Shown here: piece by piece, positions 45,429 through 54,018 of the stretch | How the letters are laid out: each line of letters begins with the position of its first letter | Position numbering within the stretch: position 1 is the stretch's first letter | Source: Bacteroidales bacterium | Lineage (GTDB): Bacteria; Bacteroidota; Bacteroidia; Bacteroidales; UBA932 | Assembly (NCBI GenBank): GCA_017437755.1 | Contig: JAFRXI010000025.1 | Coordinates: 1-57,782 of the forward strand | Length of the DNA stretch: 57,782 nucleotides | Direction of reading: 5' to 3' | Notes under the pieces: generated by a model | What the model was told of the DNA's origin: nothing | Database searches by the model: none | The model's input: the letters and a program-made list of their open reading frames with translations, nothing else | Translations under genes and position numbers: made by a program

Positions 45429-46325
45429 ATGAAGATAGCTTTCATAGGATTTCCGCTGGCGCTCGGCGCCGACAGGAAGGGAGTGGAACGGGCTCCGGGA
45501 TATTTCCGGAAAGCCGGTGTGATTGAGATGATGTCCGGGATCGCCGGGTGCTATGACCTGGGCGACGTGCAGTCCGCGATAATCGCTGAGGGAAAGCACG
45601 AGGCCGACTCGGAACTGAAATACCTCGATACCATAGTTGATACCGCGGCACAGCTCATGGACAAGGTCGCGTCGGTGATCCGCCAGGGGTATTTCCCGCT
45701 GGTGGTGGGCGGCGACCATTCGCTGGGGCTCGGCAGCGTTGCCGGGGCCGCCATCGCATGTGAAAACCTCGGAGTGATATGGTTCGACGCCCACGGCGAC
45801 TTCAATACCGAGGAGACATCTCCCAGCGGCAACCTCCATGGAATGCCCTGCGCCGCCCTCATGGGATGGTGCCGGTCAAGCATGAAGGAGGTGCCCCGGA
45901 AAACCGTCGCCCCGGAGAATTTCTACTGGGTGGGTACCCGCGACCTGGACCCCGGGGAAGTACAGATGGCAAAGCAGAACGGGCTCCATATCTTCTCGGC
46001 CGAGGAAGTACGCCACAGGGGGATGAATGCCGTGATGGACGATATCATCGCTGACCTTAAAGAGCGGAATATCAATAAGGTGCATATCAGTATCGATATC
46101 GACTCCATGGATCCAAGACTTGTCTGCGGAACGGGGACAAAGGTCCGTAACGGCCTCTGGAACGGCGATTTCTACACCTTCCTGGACCGGATCTTCCTCA
46201 CCCGCTCGGTCGTCTCCGCCGACCTTGTGGAATACAACGAACTTCTTGACGACCAGTACCACACCACCGCCACCTGGTGCCTCGAGGCGCTGCACTATCT
46301 GGCGGTGAAAATTAAGGGGGAGTAA
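45429..46325 (+). CDS. Arginase-family ureohydrolase
   Basis: 298 residues. The binuclear-manganese motifs are all present: VVGGDHSLGLGS, WFDAHGDFNTEETSPSGNLHGMP and SIDIDSMDPRLVCGTGT, and the late Glu in DLVEYNELLDDQ. The ETSPSGNLHGMP segment is arginase-like rather than agmatinase-like. It would split arginine to ornithine and urea. Its place 7 nt after ugd at the end of a polysaccharide locus is odd; it could be a bystander, or act on a guanidino group of a modified sugar or amino-acid decoration. Confidence 0.88.
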   Translation: MKIAFIGFPLALGADRKGVERAPGYFRKAGVIEMMSGIAGCYDLGDVQSAIIAEGKHEADSELKYLDTIVDTAAQLMDKVASVIRQGYFPLVVGGDHSLGLGSVAGAAIACENLGVIWFDAHGDFNTEETSPSGNLHGMPCAALMGWCRSSMKEVPRKTVAPENFYWVGTRDLDPGEVQMAKQNGLHIFSAEEVRHRGMNAVMDDIIADLKERNINKVHISIDIDSMDPRLVCGTGTKVRNGLWNGDFYTFLDRIFLTRSVVSADLVEYNELLDDQYHTTATWCLEALHYLAVKIKGE

Positions 46326-46374
46326 GGTTCTTGTGAAAATAAGTAACTTTTCTAATCGGATGAGTTGGTGGTTT

Positions 46375-46412
46375 CGGGAAAGTTATTTTGAGGCTTTCCC
46401 GTTGTTATTTCT
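46375..46412 (+). terminator. Terminator-like hairpin after the arginase gene
   Basis: CGGGAAAG (46375-46382) pairs perfectly with CTTTCCCG (46394-46401) over an 11-nt loop and is followed by TTGTTATTTCTT. It marks the end of the polysaccharide-locus transcript and the border with the accessory island. Confidence 0.6.
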
Positions 46413-46520
46413 TCAAGGATAAAGAACGCATCTGGCAGGCGCAGTATTAAAAACAGATGGGTTAGGAAGCTTTGTCTTAGAATGAGATTTGTATGATATC
46501 TATTTAAAAATCAATAGTTT

Positions 46521-46829
46521 ATGTCAATTTTTAAAGACAAGGTCTTACTGATTACAGGCAGTACTGGAAGTTTTGGGAATGCTGTTTTAAACCGCTTCCT
46601 TCGTACAGATATTGGAGAAATCCGCATTTTCTCCCGCGACGAGAATAGACAGGACGATATGCGTCACGATTTTCAAGCAAGGATGCCGGAAGTTGCCAAC
46701 AAGATTAATTTCTACATCGGTGACGTCCGTAACAGGAGCACGCTCAAATATGCAATGAAAGGAGTAAATTTTGTGTTCCATGCAGCCGCCCTGAAGCAAG
46801 TACCCTCATGTGAGTTTTTTCCCTTGGAC
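46521..46829 (+). pseudogene. fnlA: fnlA 5' fragment, copy 1 (UDP-GlcNAc 4,6-dehydratase)
   Basis: 103 codons matching the N-terminus of FnlA/CapD-type dehydratases: MSIFKDKVLLITGSTGSFGNA (NAD loop), FSRDENRQDD, FYIGDVRN and FHAAALKQVPSCEFFPLD. A complete enzyme is about 340 residues and needs the later YxxxK, so this piece cannot be active. After PLD the frame runs into unrelated sequence from a cupin gene. It differs from copy 2 at 12 of 103 residues and is AT-rich, so it is not a recent duplicate. Confidence 0.88.
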
Positions 46830-46831
46830 AA

Positions 46832-46933
46832 TGGCATACGGTGGAGGTGCTTGAGAGCGGCACGGTGATCCTGGAGTGCAAAGACGGCAGGTATGAGCCC
46901 CAGGGCCCCGGGGACGTGAGGCCGCGGGGGTAA
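46832..46933 (+). pseudogene. C-terminal remnant of a WbuC-type cupin
   Basis: Immediately after the fnlA break, a different frame encodes 33 residues starting WHTVEVLESGTVILECKDG and then TAA. This resembles the C-terminus of WbuC-like cupin proteins, which often lie a gene or two downstream of fnlA in O-antigen/capsule loci. The junction therefore looks like a deletion that joined fnlA codon ~103 to the end of wbuC. Identification rests on remembered family sequence. Confidence 0.55.
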
Positions 46934-46999
46934 ACCCATTACTATTTTATAATTATCATTTTATGATTATTATTTTATGGTAATATGGATTTTTTGCGT

Positions 47000-47007
47000 T
47001 ATCTTTG
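47000..47007 (+). promoter_or_regulatory. Promoter -7 box of the AAA ATPase gene
   Basis: TATCTTTG matches TAnnTTTG, preceded by an A/T-only stretch. It ends 21 nt before the preferred ATG at 47029 and rules out the earlier TTG/ATG starts. Confidence 0.6.
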
Positions 47008-47028
47008 CCAATGATGACTAGATGTGAA

Positions 47029-48156
47029 ATGAATAATCCTTTCGTTACCAATGGCTATGCCGGTGCCGAGTACTTCTGCGACCGTGTCCGGGAGACTGCT
47101 GCTCTTCGCGAACTACTCCTCAATGAGAACAATGTAGCCCTTATTTCTCCCAGGCGTCTTGGAAAGACGGATCTCATCTGGCACGTTTTTGATGACAAGG
47201 AGATTCGCCGCAAATATCATTGTTTTGTGGTTGATATCTATGCCACAAAGAACTTGGGCGACCTTGTGAATATGCTTGGGAAAGCGGTGTTGGATGAACT
47301 TCGTCCTAAGGGCAGGAAAGTGTGGGAAAAGTTTGTGAATGTGGTATCGTCATTAAGGCCGGAGATCTCTTTTGATATTAACGGTATGCCCACATGGAGT
47401 GTCGGGCTTGGTTCCATTAACAATCCGGCCGTATCTTTGGATGAGATCTTCAGGTTCCTGGAACAGGCCGACAAGCCTTGCCTGGTGGCAATTGACGAGT
47501 TCCAACAGATTATTCGATATGATGACCCAACCGTTGAGGCAACGATCCGGACATATGTTCAACGCTGTACGAATGCTCACTTCATCTTCTCCGGCTCCCA
47601 GCGTCATATGATGAACGAGATGTTTACTTCCCCTTCCCGGCCGTTCTATCAGGCCGTGTCTATAATGAATCTTCAGCCATTGGACCTTGATGTGTATACC
47701 GACTTCTGCGTAAATAAATTCGAGGTTGCTGGCAAACATCTGGAGCGAGAGGTCGTAGCCGTCCTTTACGAGCGCTTTGAAGCTATAACCAGCTATATGC
47801 ACCGCGTCCTGAATGTTTTGTATTCAAGGACCGAAAAAGGTTCGACTTGTGTGCCGCAAATGGTGGATGATGCCATTGACTTTCTCATTCGCATGTCCTC
47901 AGATACGTATGAGTCATTGCTATATCAAATGCCGGAAAAGCAGCGGATGCTATTCCTTGCCATTGCCCGGGAAGGCAAGGCAACAGCGGTGACCGGAGGA
48001 CGCTTCATCAATAGGCATAAACTTAGTTCGGCCAGCAGCGTGACCTCGGCTCTGAAGGGGTTGTTGGAAAAGGACTTTATCACTGTTGACAGAAATGTGT
48101 ATGGCGTTTATGACCGGTTCTTTGCCCTGTGGCTCAACTTCAAGGGCCTTATCTAA
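47029..48156 (+). CDS. AAA-family ATPase with winged-helix tail
   Basis: 375 residues from MNNPFVTNGYAGAEYFCDR. Walker A is VALISPRRLGKTDLIWH, Walker B CLVAIDEFQQI, and sensor-like FIFSGSQRHMM follows. The C-terminal third has a winged-helix pattern ending YGVYDRFFALWLNF. This is the archaeal-type/DUF234-like ATPase family that is expanded in Bacteroidetes, with no settled function; some members sit in mobile or defence islands. It is the only gene between fnlA fragments 1 and 2, with its own promoter. Confidence 0.85.
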   Translation: MNNPFVTNGYAGAEYFCDRVRETAALRELLLNENNVALISPRRLGKTDLIWHVFDDKEIRRKYHCFVVDIYATKNLGDLVNMLGKAVLDELRPKGRKVWEKFVNVVSSLRPEISFDINGMPTWSVGLGSINNPAVSLDEIFRFLEQADKPCLVAIDEFQQIIRYDDPTVEATIRTYVQRCTNAHFIFSGSQRHMMNEMFTSPSRPFYQAVSIMNLQPLDLDVYTDFCVNKFEVAGKHLEREVVAVLYERFEAITSYMHRVLNVLYSRTEKGSTCVPQMVDDAIDFLIRMSSDTYESLLYQMPEKQRMLFLAIAREGKATAVTGGRFINRHKLSSASSVTSALKGLLEKDFITVDRNVYGVYDRFFALWLNFKGLI

Positions 48157-48187
48157 TGGAATCTAAATAAGTTAAACATAGAACAAC

Positions 48188-48496
48188 ATGAGTGTTTTTA
48201 AAGACAAGGTGCTGCTGATAACGGGTGGCACGGGCAGTTTTGGCAATGCGGTGCTCAACCGCTTCCTCCGCACCGACATAGGCGAGATCCGGATCTTCAG
48301 CCGCGACGAGAAGAAGCAGGACGACATGCGCCACGACTTCCAGGCCCGTATGCCCGAGGTGGCGAACAAGATCAAGTTCTACATAGGCGACGTGCGCAAC
48401 AAATCCACTCTTCATTATGCCATGCAGGGGGTGGATTACGTGTTCCATGCCGCGGCGCTGAAGCAGGTGCCTTCTTGCGAGTTCTTCCCCATGGAA
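48188..48496 (+). pseudogene. fnlA: fnlA 5' fragment, copy 2
   Basis: 103 codons from MSVFKDKVLLITGGTGSFGNA to SCEFFPME, then the frame leaves the family (GLHSLLTA, stop at 48523). It is GC-rich like the polysaccharide locus and ends at the same codon as copies 1 and 3. It starts 31 nt after the ATPase stop. The break is followed by the sequence repeated after copy 3. Confidence 0.9.
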
Positions 48497-48580
48497 GGGT
48501 TGCATAGCCTTCTAACCGCCTAACCTTCAATAACTTAACCCCTTACCGTTACCCCAATCGCTCAACCGCGGCCCAACAAG
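48497..48580. repeat. Cassette left-end repeat, copy 1
   Basis: 84 bp directly after the fnlA break, rich in TAACC/CAACC words. It matches 57698-57782 with about ten substitutions plus a 1-bp length difference at the junction; the last 29 bases, ending GCGGCCCAACAAG, are identical. It is a candidate element end or recombination site. Confidence 0.8.
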
Positions 48581-48978
48581 CTCAAATTTGGACATCATTG
48601 GACACATTTGCAACGCCGCTGCCAGACATTTTAAAGACCTAACCGTTGTGCGTAAAACAGAAGCCGGTTGTGCGAAAAACCAGGCCATTACGCATCAAAC
48701 CAAGCGCAATATACGAAATTTTTCCGAGCCCTAAAAGCCGCGTTTCAAAGAAAACGACAATATTTCCAAGAGACCGAACGCAATCGAACACTAACGTCCT
48801 CCCTTACGTTCACCCGTCCATCCCCGGATCCCGAAGACCTGAACACCCGACGAGAAACCTTCAAGCTTGAGCAAAAACGCTCGCTAAACCAACCCGAGAA
48901 AATTCGTTCAAAAACCATATAAATTTAAATTGTTTCCTTTCGCACAACAAGGATAAGCAACATAAACCAAACCACCAA
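48581..48978. other. Gap after cassette left end, A/C-rich on the plus strand
   Basis: About 400 bp with a strong excess of A and C over G and T on the plus strand and no convincing gene. Short overlapping frames (48646-48922) have no recognisable product. GGTTGTGCG / GTTGTGCGTAAAAC-like words recur near 48648-48680. The run ends at the ATG of the small gene at 48979. It could be the subterminal region of the element or a structured RNA; nothing decisive is seen. Confidence 0.4.
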
Positions 48979-49353
48979 ATGGCCAACCTCTCAAAAATAC
49001 AAAACCGCTTTGACCAGCTATCCTCCCTCATCCATGAAGTGGAGGCCAGTCAGGAGGTGGCCGATTTCGAGCTCCTAAAGCACGCGCTCCTCATATGGAA
49101 GTCAGAGACCGATGCCGTCCTTGACCAGGAGTTCCCCAACTACACTCCCGAGGTCGATGACTTCCGCCGCCGCTGGAACCGGCCGATGGCAGGCAACAGC
49201 ACAAAGAACGGCATCCTCAAGAAGCTCCGCAACGACCGGACGGATCTGAGACTCATCCTCCCGTCCGAGCAGCCGGTCGTTAAACCCGCAACCAAACAAG
49301 AGCTCCCGGAATACGCAATCACAGACTACGCCCGGGCCCTCTTCAACATATAG
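48979..49353 (+). CDS. Small protein preceding the helicase, unrecognised
   Basis: 124 residues, mostly helical, starting MANLSKIQNRFDQLSSLIHEVEAS, with a conserved-looking PNYTPEVDDFRRRWNRP middle. I do not recognise the family. It lies 10 nt before the helicase gene on the same strand and is more GC-rich than it. Likely part of the same operon, for example as a regulatory or DNA-binding partner. Confidence 0.6.
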   Translation: MANLSKIQNRFDQLSSLIHEVEASQEVADFELLKHALLIWKSETDAVLDQEFPNYTPEVDDFRRRWNRPMAGNSTKNGILKKLRNDRTDLRLILPSEQPVVKPATKQELPEYAITDYARALFNI

Positions 49354-49363
49354 CCGTATTTTT

Positions 49364-52300
49364 ATGATAACCCTTCCCAAGCACATAGCAAAATGCATCT
49401 ATCGGGTTGATAAGAACTCGGTATGGCGTTGCTATGCCGAAGAAGAAATAGTTCTCGACAACACAATTAAGGCGGGCATCCTGTCGATTAGGCCCTTCAT
49501 ATTTGAGCAGGAGGGGCGTCGCTTCCTCTTTACGTCGAGGCGTGATGAGAATATTCCGCCAGCATGTGATTATGCCGTGCTGATTAACCATCAGATTAAT
49601 TCCGCATCATTTGAACGGGCAGAATTTGAGATTCGGGAATGGCTAAAGCATCCTTCAATGGTGGATACTCTGACTCCAGAAACACTGGCTAAATCCTGGA
49701 GAGGTCAGTTCACATTTCTGAAAGAAGACAAAGAGACGGAAGAACCTGGTCTGCGAGAGCCACAAGTTGCAGCTATCCATGCATACCTTTCTAAGCAATA
49801 TACGCTGAAAGATCGCGCCAACATTGTAATGCCTACTGGTACAGGAAAGACCGAGACGATGCTTGGTATTATGGTGGCTGCTCAGTGTAAAAAGGTTCTG
49901 GTGACCGTTCCACATGATGCATTACGCGGTCAGATATTTAATAAATTCCTTACGTTAGGATGCCTTCGCCAGTTCGGTATTGTTTCTTCCAACTGTAAGT
50001 ATCCTTATGTTTCTATCGTTAACTCTGGGATGGATCTCAATGGTTGGCAAGATATTGTATCGCGCTCAAATGTGATAATCACAACAATGCCTTTAGTGGC
50101 CAATGTGGACGATGATGTCAAATCATACTTGGTAGGCGAGATTACGAATCTGTTCGTGGATGAGGCTCATCATACTGAAGCCCCAACGTGGAGCAAGTTT
50201 CTGGATTCTTTTCCGAAGACTCGTATTATTCAGTTCACGGCCACACCTTTTAGAAACGATGGCCGAAAGATGAGAGGGGAGTTTATTTACACATTCTCTC
50301 TCCGTTCTGCTCAGAAACAGGGGTATTATCAAAAGATTAATTTCAAGCCTGTATATGAGATTTCAAAAAAGCAGGCGGATGCATCTATTGCTCGTCAGGC
50401 AGTTGAAATCCTTCGTCATGATTTTCAGGTTGGTTACGATCATATACTTATGGCGCGTTGCAAAGACAAACAACGAGCAGACCAGGTTTTTGAGCATTAC
50501 AAACCTTATGAAGATTTGAAACCTGTTGTTATCTATAGCGGCAAAGCAGGCCAACAAACCATTCTTGAGGGAATAAAGCGAGGGGAACATAAGATTGTTG
50601 TCTGTGTTAATATGTTAGGAGAGGGTTTTGATCTTCCTCAACTTAAGGTAGCCGCCATTCATGACGAAAAACAAAGCCTTCCAATAACTCTCCAATTTAT
50701 AGGAAGATTCACAAGGACAGCTGGACATAACATAGGGGAAGCTAGTTTCGTGACCAATATGGCATACCCTCCAATGGCGGAGGAGATTAGAGACTTGTAT
50801 CTTAAGGATGCCGACTGGAACATAATCATACCTGGTCTTAATGACCGAACCACTGATGAGGAGATTGCTTTTGCTGACTTGCTAAATGAGTTCCCGGATC
50901 TCAACGACTCGGATATTCCATTTCAGAGTATCAATCCCGCTTTGAGTACGGTAATCTATCGTCTAGATCATATGGATTGGGATTCTGATAATTGGCAGAC
51001 AGTCTTTACAGAGCAAGACTATGACTATCGTTATCAGAATGTAAATGAGGCGGGAGACTTAATGGTAATCATTTTAGGCCGATTGGAAGGGCTAGAGTGG
51101 AGCAACTTCGAGGGCCTTCAGAACCGCACTTGGAATGTTATTCTTCTGCATAAGTATGATGCGGGCAACTATAAGCACTTGTACATTAACTCATCAATTA
51201 GAGGTGCTTCTTTTGACAGACTCGTTGAGGCTTTGTTTGGGACTAAGCAGATTCTGCTGGATGGCGCAGTAATCTTCCGCTCTTTTCATGGTCTTAATCG
51301 CATTCTTGTTCAAAACTTTGGCGGACGAAAAGCTATCTCTGGCGATATATCTTTCAAGTCTTATGTCGGTCGTGATGTGGAAAATGGATTAAGTGAGGCT
51401 TCACAAGGGAAGCTTCGTCAAAACAACATCTTTGCTTCGGGGATTCTTAATGGAGAACGAATGACGCATGGCTGTTCGATGAAAGGAAAGATTTGGAGCT
51501 ATCGCCGTGGCAATCTTCTGTCATTTAAGAATTGGGCACATCGGATTGGCTCTCTTGTAGAAGACCCTGGGATTCCGACGGATGAACTGTTTAAGCATAC
51601 TCTGAAAGTTAATCCGGTTGGCGCATGTCCACAGTCTGTTCCTGTTGCTATTGATTGGGATGATGACATCTATAAGAATATCGAAGCTGACCAGATGCTT
51701 TTGTTCGAAGGATATGAACAAGAAGTCTATCTTTTTGATGCCTCTTTAGAAATATCACAGAGGGATTGGGACCCGGCGAACTTGCCTTCAGATGTTTTGT
51801 TTGAAATCTCATACGGTGAGCTAAAGACGCAGTATCGTATTTCATATTCTGCTGTTGCAGAAGGTGAGTTAACGGCTTATGGTTATTCAGTAGAGAAAGT
51901 TTATGGCCCGACAATTTCTTTCCGCATCAATCAGATTAAATTTAAAGACATAATTGAGTACTTCAATACAGAGAAGAGATCGCCGGTATTCTTCTTTGCA
52001 GACGGGTCTATGCTTTATGCAAACAATCTTGTTTCTCTTCGCGGCGTTACCGTTCCTTTCAATGCTGATGATTTGATAACTCTCAATTGGGATGGTGTGG
52101 ATTTGAATGTTGAATCGATGGATTGGCCTCGCAAGACTAATAGTATTCAATATCACTTCTGGCAGTCAATTAAGGATGATTATGAGTTCATCTTTGACGA
52201 TGATGGAAGTGGAGAGATTGCTGATCTTATAGGCGTTAATCAAGACGCAAAAATCATTTACGTCAATCTTTATCATTTGAAGTTCGCTGTTGATGGGAAA

Positions 52301-52639
52301 GTGACTAACCGTATTTCAAACTTTTATGAAGTCTGCGGACAAGCGCAGAAGAGTTTGAAGTGGAAAAATAGTGATATGGATATCTTTCGCAGATTAATCG
52401 CGAGGGTTGAAAGCACAGAAAAAGCCGGGAATCGTATTTTAAAAGGTGATGTTGAAGCACTTAAACAGCTTGCTCAAGATGCGTCATTTACAAAAAAGGT
52501 TATTGTAAACCTGCATATAGTTCAGCCAGGACTTAGTAAGGCAAAAGCCCCGGGAGATATACTCCAGTTACTGGGCGTTGTCAAGAATTACGCATTTGAA
52601 GTATGTAATGCTTCGCTTTCTGTATATTGTAGTGAATAG
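49364..52639 (+). CDS. Large DEAD/DEAH-type (SF2) helicase
   Basis: 1,091 residues. The helicase core has Q-motif-like GLREPQVAAIHAYL, Walker A PTGTGKT (157-163), DEAHH (266-270), TATPF (292-296), VNMLGEGFDLPQL and motif VI QFIGRFTR (444-451). The N-terminal ~120 and C-terminal ~600 residues match no domain I can name. Large SF2 helicases with unusual tails are typical of phage-defence modules. An HNH nuclease gene follows after 6 nt. Base composition is much more AT-rich than in the polysaccharide locus. Confidence 0.85.
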   Translation: MITLPKHIAKCIYRVDKNSVWRCYAEEEIVLDNTIKAGILSIRPFIFEQEGRRFLFTSRRDENIPPACDYAVLINHQINSASFERAEFEIREWLKHPSMVDTLTPETLAKSWRGQFTFLKEDKETEEPGLREPQVAAIHAYLSKQYTLKDRANIVMPTGTGKTETMLGIMVAAQCKKVLVTVPHDALRGQIFNKFLTLGCLRQFGIVSSNCKYPYVSIVNSGMDLNGWQDIVSRSNVIITTMPLVANVDDDVKSYLVGEITNLFVDEAHHTEAPTWSKFLDSFPKTRIIQFTATPFRNDGRKMRGEFIYTFSLRSAQKQGYYQKINFKPVYEISKKQADASIARQAVEILRHDFQVGYDHILMARCKDKQRADQVFEHYKPYEDLKPVVIYSGKAGQQTILEGIKRGEHKIVVCVNMLGEGFDLPQLKVAAIHDEKQSLPITLQFIGRFTRTAGHNIGEASFVTNMAYPPMAEEIRDLYLKDADWNIIIPGLNDRTTDEEIAFADLLNEFPDLNDSDIPFQSINPALSTVIYRLDHMDWDSDNWQTVFTEQDYDYRYQNVNEAGDLMVIILGRLEGLEWSNFEGLQNRTWNVILLHKYDAGNYKHLYINSSIRGASFDRLVEALFGTKQILLDGAVIFRSFHGLNRILVQNFGGRKAISGDISFKSYVGRDVENGLSEASQGKLRQNNIFASGILNGERMTHGCSMKGKIWSYRRGNLLSFKNWAHRIGSLVEDPGIPTDELFKHTLKVNPVGACPQSVPVAIDWDDDIYKNIEADQMLLFEGYEQEVYLFDASLEISQRDWDPANLPSDVLFEISYGELKTQYRISYSAVAEGELTAYGYSVEKVYGPTISFRINQIKFKDIIEYFNTEKRSPVFFFADGSMLYANNLVSLRGVTVPFNADDLITLNWDGVDLNVESMDWPRKTNSIQYHFWQSIKDDYEFIFDDDGSGEIADLIGVNQDAKIIYVNLYHLKFAVDGKVTNRISNFYEVCGQAQKSLKWKNSDMDIFRRLIARVESTEKAGNRILKGDVEALKQLAQDASFTKKVIVNLHIVQPGLSKAKAPGDILQLLGVVKNYAFEVCNASLSVYCSE

Positions 52640-52645
52640 CTATAT

Positions 52646-53857
52646 ATGAATCTCACTCCTCACACTGGTCGATGCATCATCTGTAGGCAGGACAATGTAG
52701 TCCTGTCTGATGAGCACATCATCCCCAAGTCTTTGGGCGGTGTTTCTCATTGTTACCAGGTCTGCAAAGATTGCAACAGCATTCTGGGAGACCACGTAGA
52801 TGTCGGTTTAGTCGAATCTCCACTTTCCCGCCTTGAGCGGTACACCAAAAAGCTAAAAGGACAGTCTAACACCATCCCCAATCCTTTTGATGGCACATAC
52901 ACCGATGACAAGGGAAACAAAATGCGTCTTGAACTCATAGATGGCAAGTTCGTCCCTCATTTGATTCCTGAGGTTAACGTTGATGCTGCTGCCGGTACTT
53001 TTAGTGTCGCCATCGACGTGCGGGATCAGAAGCAGCTCGATTCCATCATCAACAAAGTCGCTAAGAGGAATGGCTTCAAGTTGAAAGGTCGCGGCCAGCA
53101 ACAAATAGGGAAGATAGATAATCCATCCATCTCCATAGAGCATCAGATTTCCCTGAATGAAATCAAGATGGGTCTCCTTAAGATTGCCTATGAGACAACT
53201 ATAGAATTCCTCCCGACATACTACGATGACCCGAAAGCGGAAATCATTTCATCGATCCTCCACGATTGCGCCTTTGATCGCTTAGGAGAGGTTCAAATGT
53301 CAGATGGCTTCTATGACGTTTTCAAATCCGCCTTTGCTTCAGTAATCGATTTTTCAAAGGAAAATCGCCACTTCGTATTCCTATTGAACATTGATGGTCG
53401 ACTTATAAGCTATATTAAGCTATTTAACCTGTACTCCATTGCTGTTGAGATGTCAGAGAAATCTTACCCTGATGCCGGTTTAGGCTTAGTTCTCATCAAC
53501 GATTGGGAGGAGAAAAAAGAATACCGCTTTACGATGGAGGAACTTGTTGCCCTCGCAGTTGCCCAAACGAGCTTGGGCCTTAGCTTCAAAGAGTCGGTTC
53601 CCTCATCAGTACAAGGTTTCTACTCAACACTGGACAAAAAGAACATTGTCTTCGACGCAGCCGGTCGCCCTCTCTGCGTTTTAGATGACTTATTGATAAG
53701 CCTCCCGGATGCTAATGTAAGTGAAACCGCAGTTATTGACAACGAATTCACTACTCAGTATACAATCCCATCTGGTTATTACCTACTGGGTGCCCCGTCA
53801 AAAATACTTTTGCCGTTAGCTGCGGTATCAGTAACCTCTCATATCAAAAAGTTTTAG
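52646..53857 (+). CDS. HNH endonuclease
   Basis: 403 residues. The N-terminus has a zinc-bound HNH: CIIC (Cys10, Cys13), SDEHIIPKSLGG (His24), CKDCNSILGDHVD (Cys40, Cys43, Asn44, His50). The remaining ~340 residues form an unrecognised domain, possibly target-sensing. It follows the helicase by 6 nt, so the pair probably acts together, with the helicase translocating or recognising foreign DNA and the HNH cutting it. It could also be a stand-alone restriction-like nuclease. Confidence 0.82.
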   Translation: MNLTPHTGRCIICRQDNVVLSDEHIIPKSLGGVSHCYQVCKDCNSILGDHVDVGLVESPLSRLERYTKKLKGQSNTIPNPFDGTYTDDKGNKMRLELIDGKFVPHLIPEVNVDAAAGTFSVAIDVRDQKQLDSIINKVAKRNGFKLKGRGQQQIGKIDNPSISIEHQISLNEIKMGLLKIAYETTIEFLPTYYDDPKAEIISSILHDCAFDRLGEVQMSDGFYDVFKSAFASVIDFSKENRHFVFLLNIDGRLISYIKLFNLYSIAVEMSEKSYPDAGLGLVLINDWEEKKEYRFTMEELVALAVAQTSLGLSFKESVPSSVQGFYSTLDKKNIVFDAAGRPLCVLDDLLISLPDANVSETAVIDNEFTTQYTIPSGYYLLGAPSKILLPLAAVSVTSHIKKF

Positions 53858-53862
53858 ACCCT

Positions 53863-53982
53863 ATGTCCGTCCTCTCATACCTCAACAGCCTCACCAGTGC
53901 TCTCGTCCTGTCCTCAGATGAAAAGCAAAGTATCTCTACTTTCATCCTTGAGATAACAGCTGGAGTTTATGTACAAATCTGA
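53863..53982 (+). pseudogene. N-terminal remnant of an SMODS-type CD-NTase
   Basis: 39 codons, MSVLSYLNSLTSALVLSSDEKQ and ending ITAGVYVQI. The start is very like that of SMODS nucleotidyltransferases (the usual MSV..YL..L...LVLSS.EK..I pattern), but it stops before the GS...DxD catalytic motif. The promoter and start of the next CD-NTase gene follow. It suggests that an earlier CBASS operon at this position was replaced. Confidence 0.5.
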
Positions 53983-53987
53983 TTAGA

Positions 53988-53995
53988 TATCTTTG
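53988..53995 (+). promoter_or_regulatory. Promoter -7 box of the CBASS operon
   Basis: TATCTTTG matches TAnnTTTG and lies 24 nt before the CD-NTase ATG at 54019, so cdnE has its own promoter. Confidence 0.6.
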
Positions 53996-54018
53996 TAAAA
54001 GAAGGAATAACATAGACA

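Noticed and set aside
46326-46520. Integrase or transposase at the island's left edge
   Set aside because: The 195-bp gap has only a terminator-like hairpin and AT-rich sequence; no mobile-element gene or clear terminal repeat was seen.
47005-47028. TTG/ATG starts of the ATPase at 47005 and 47011
   Set aside because: They overlap the promoter box; the family begins with MNNPF at 47029.
48497-48580. Integron attC site
   Set aside because: GCCTAAC and GCCCAAC words occur, but no opposite GTTRRRY partner at the right distance and no imperfect palindrome were found, and no integron integrase is present.
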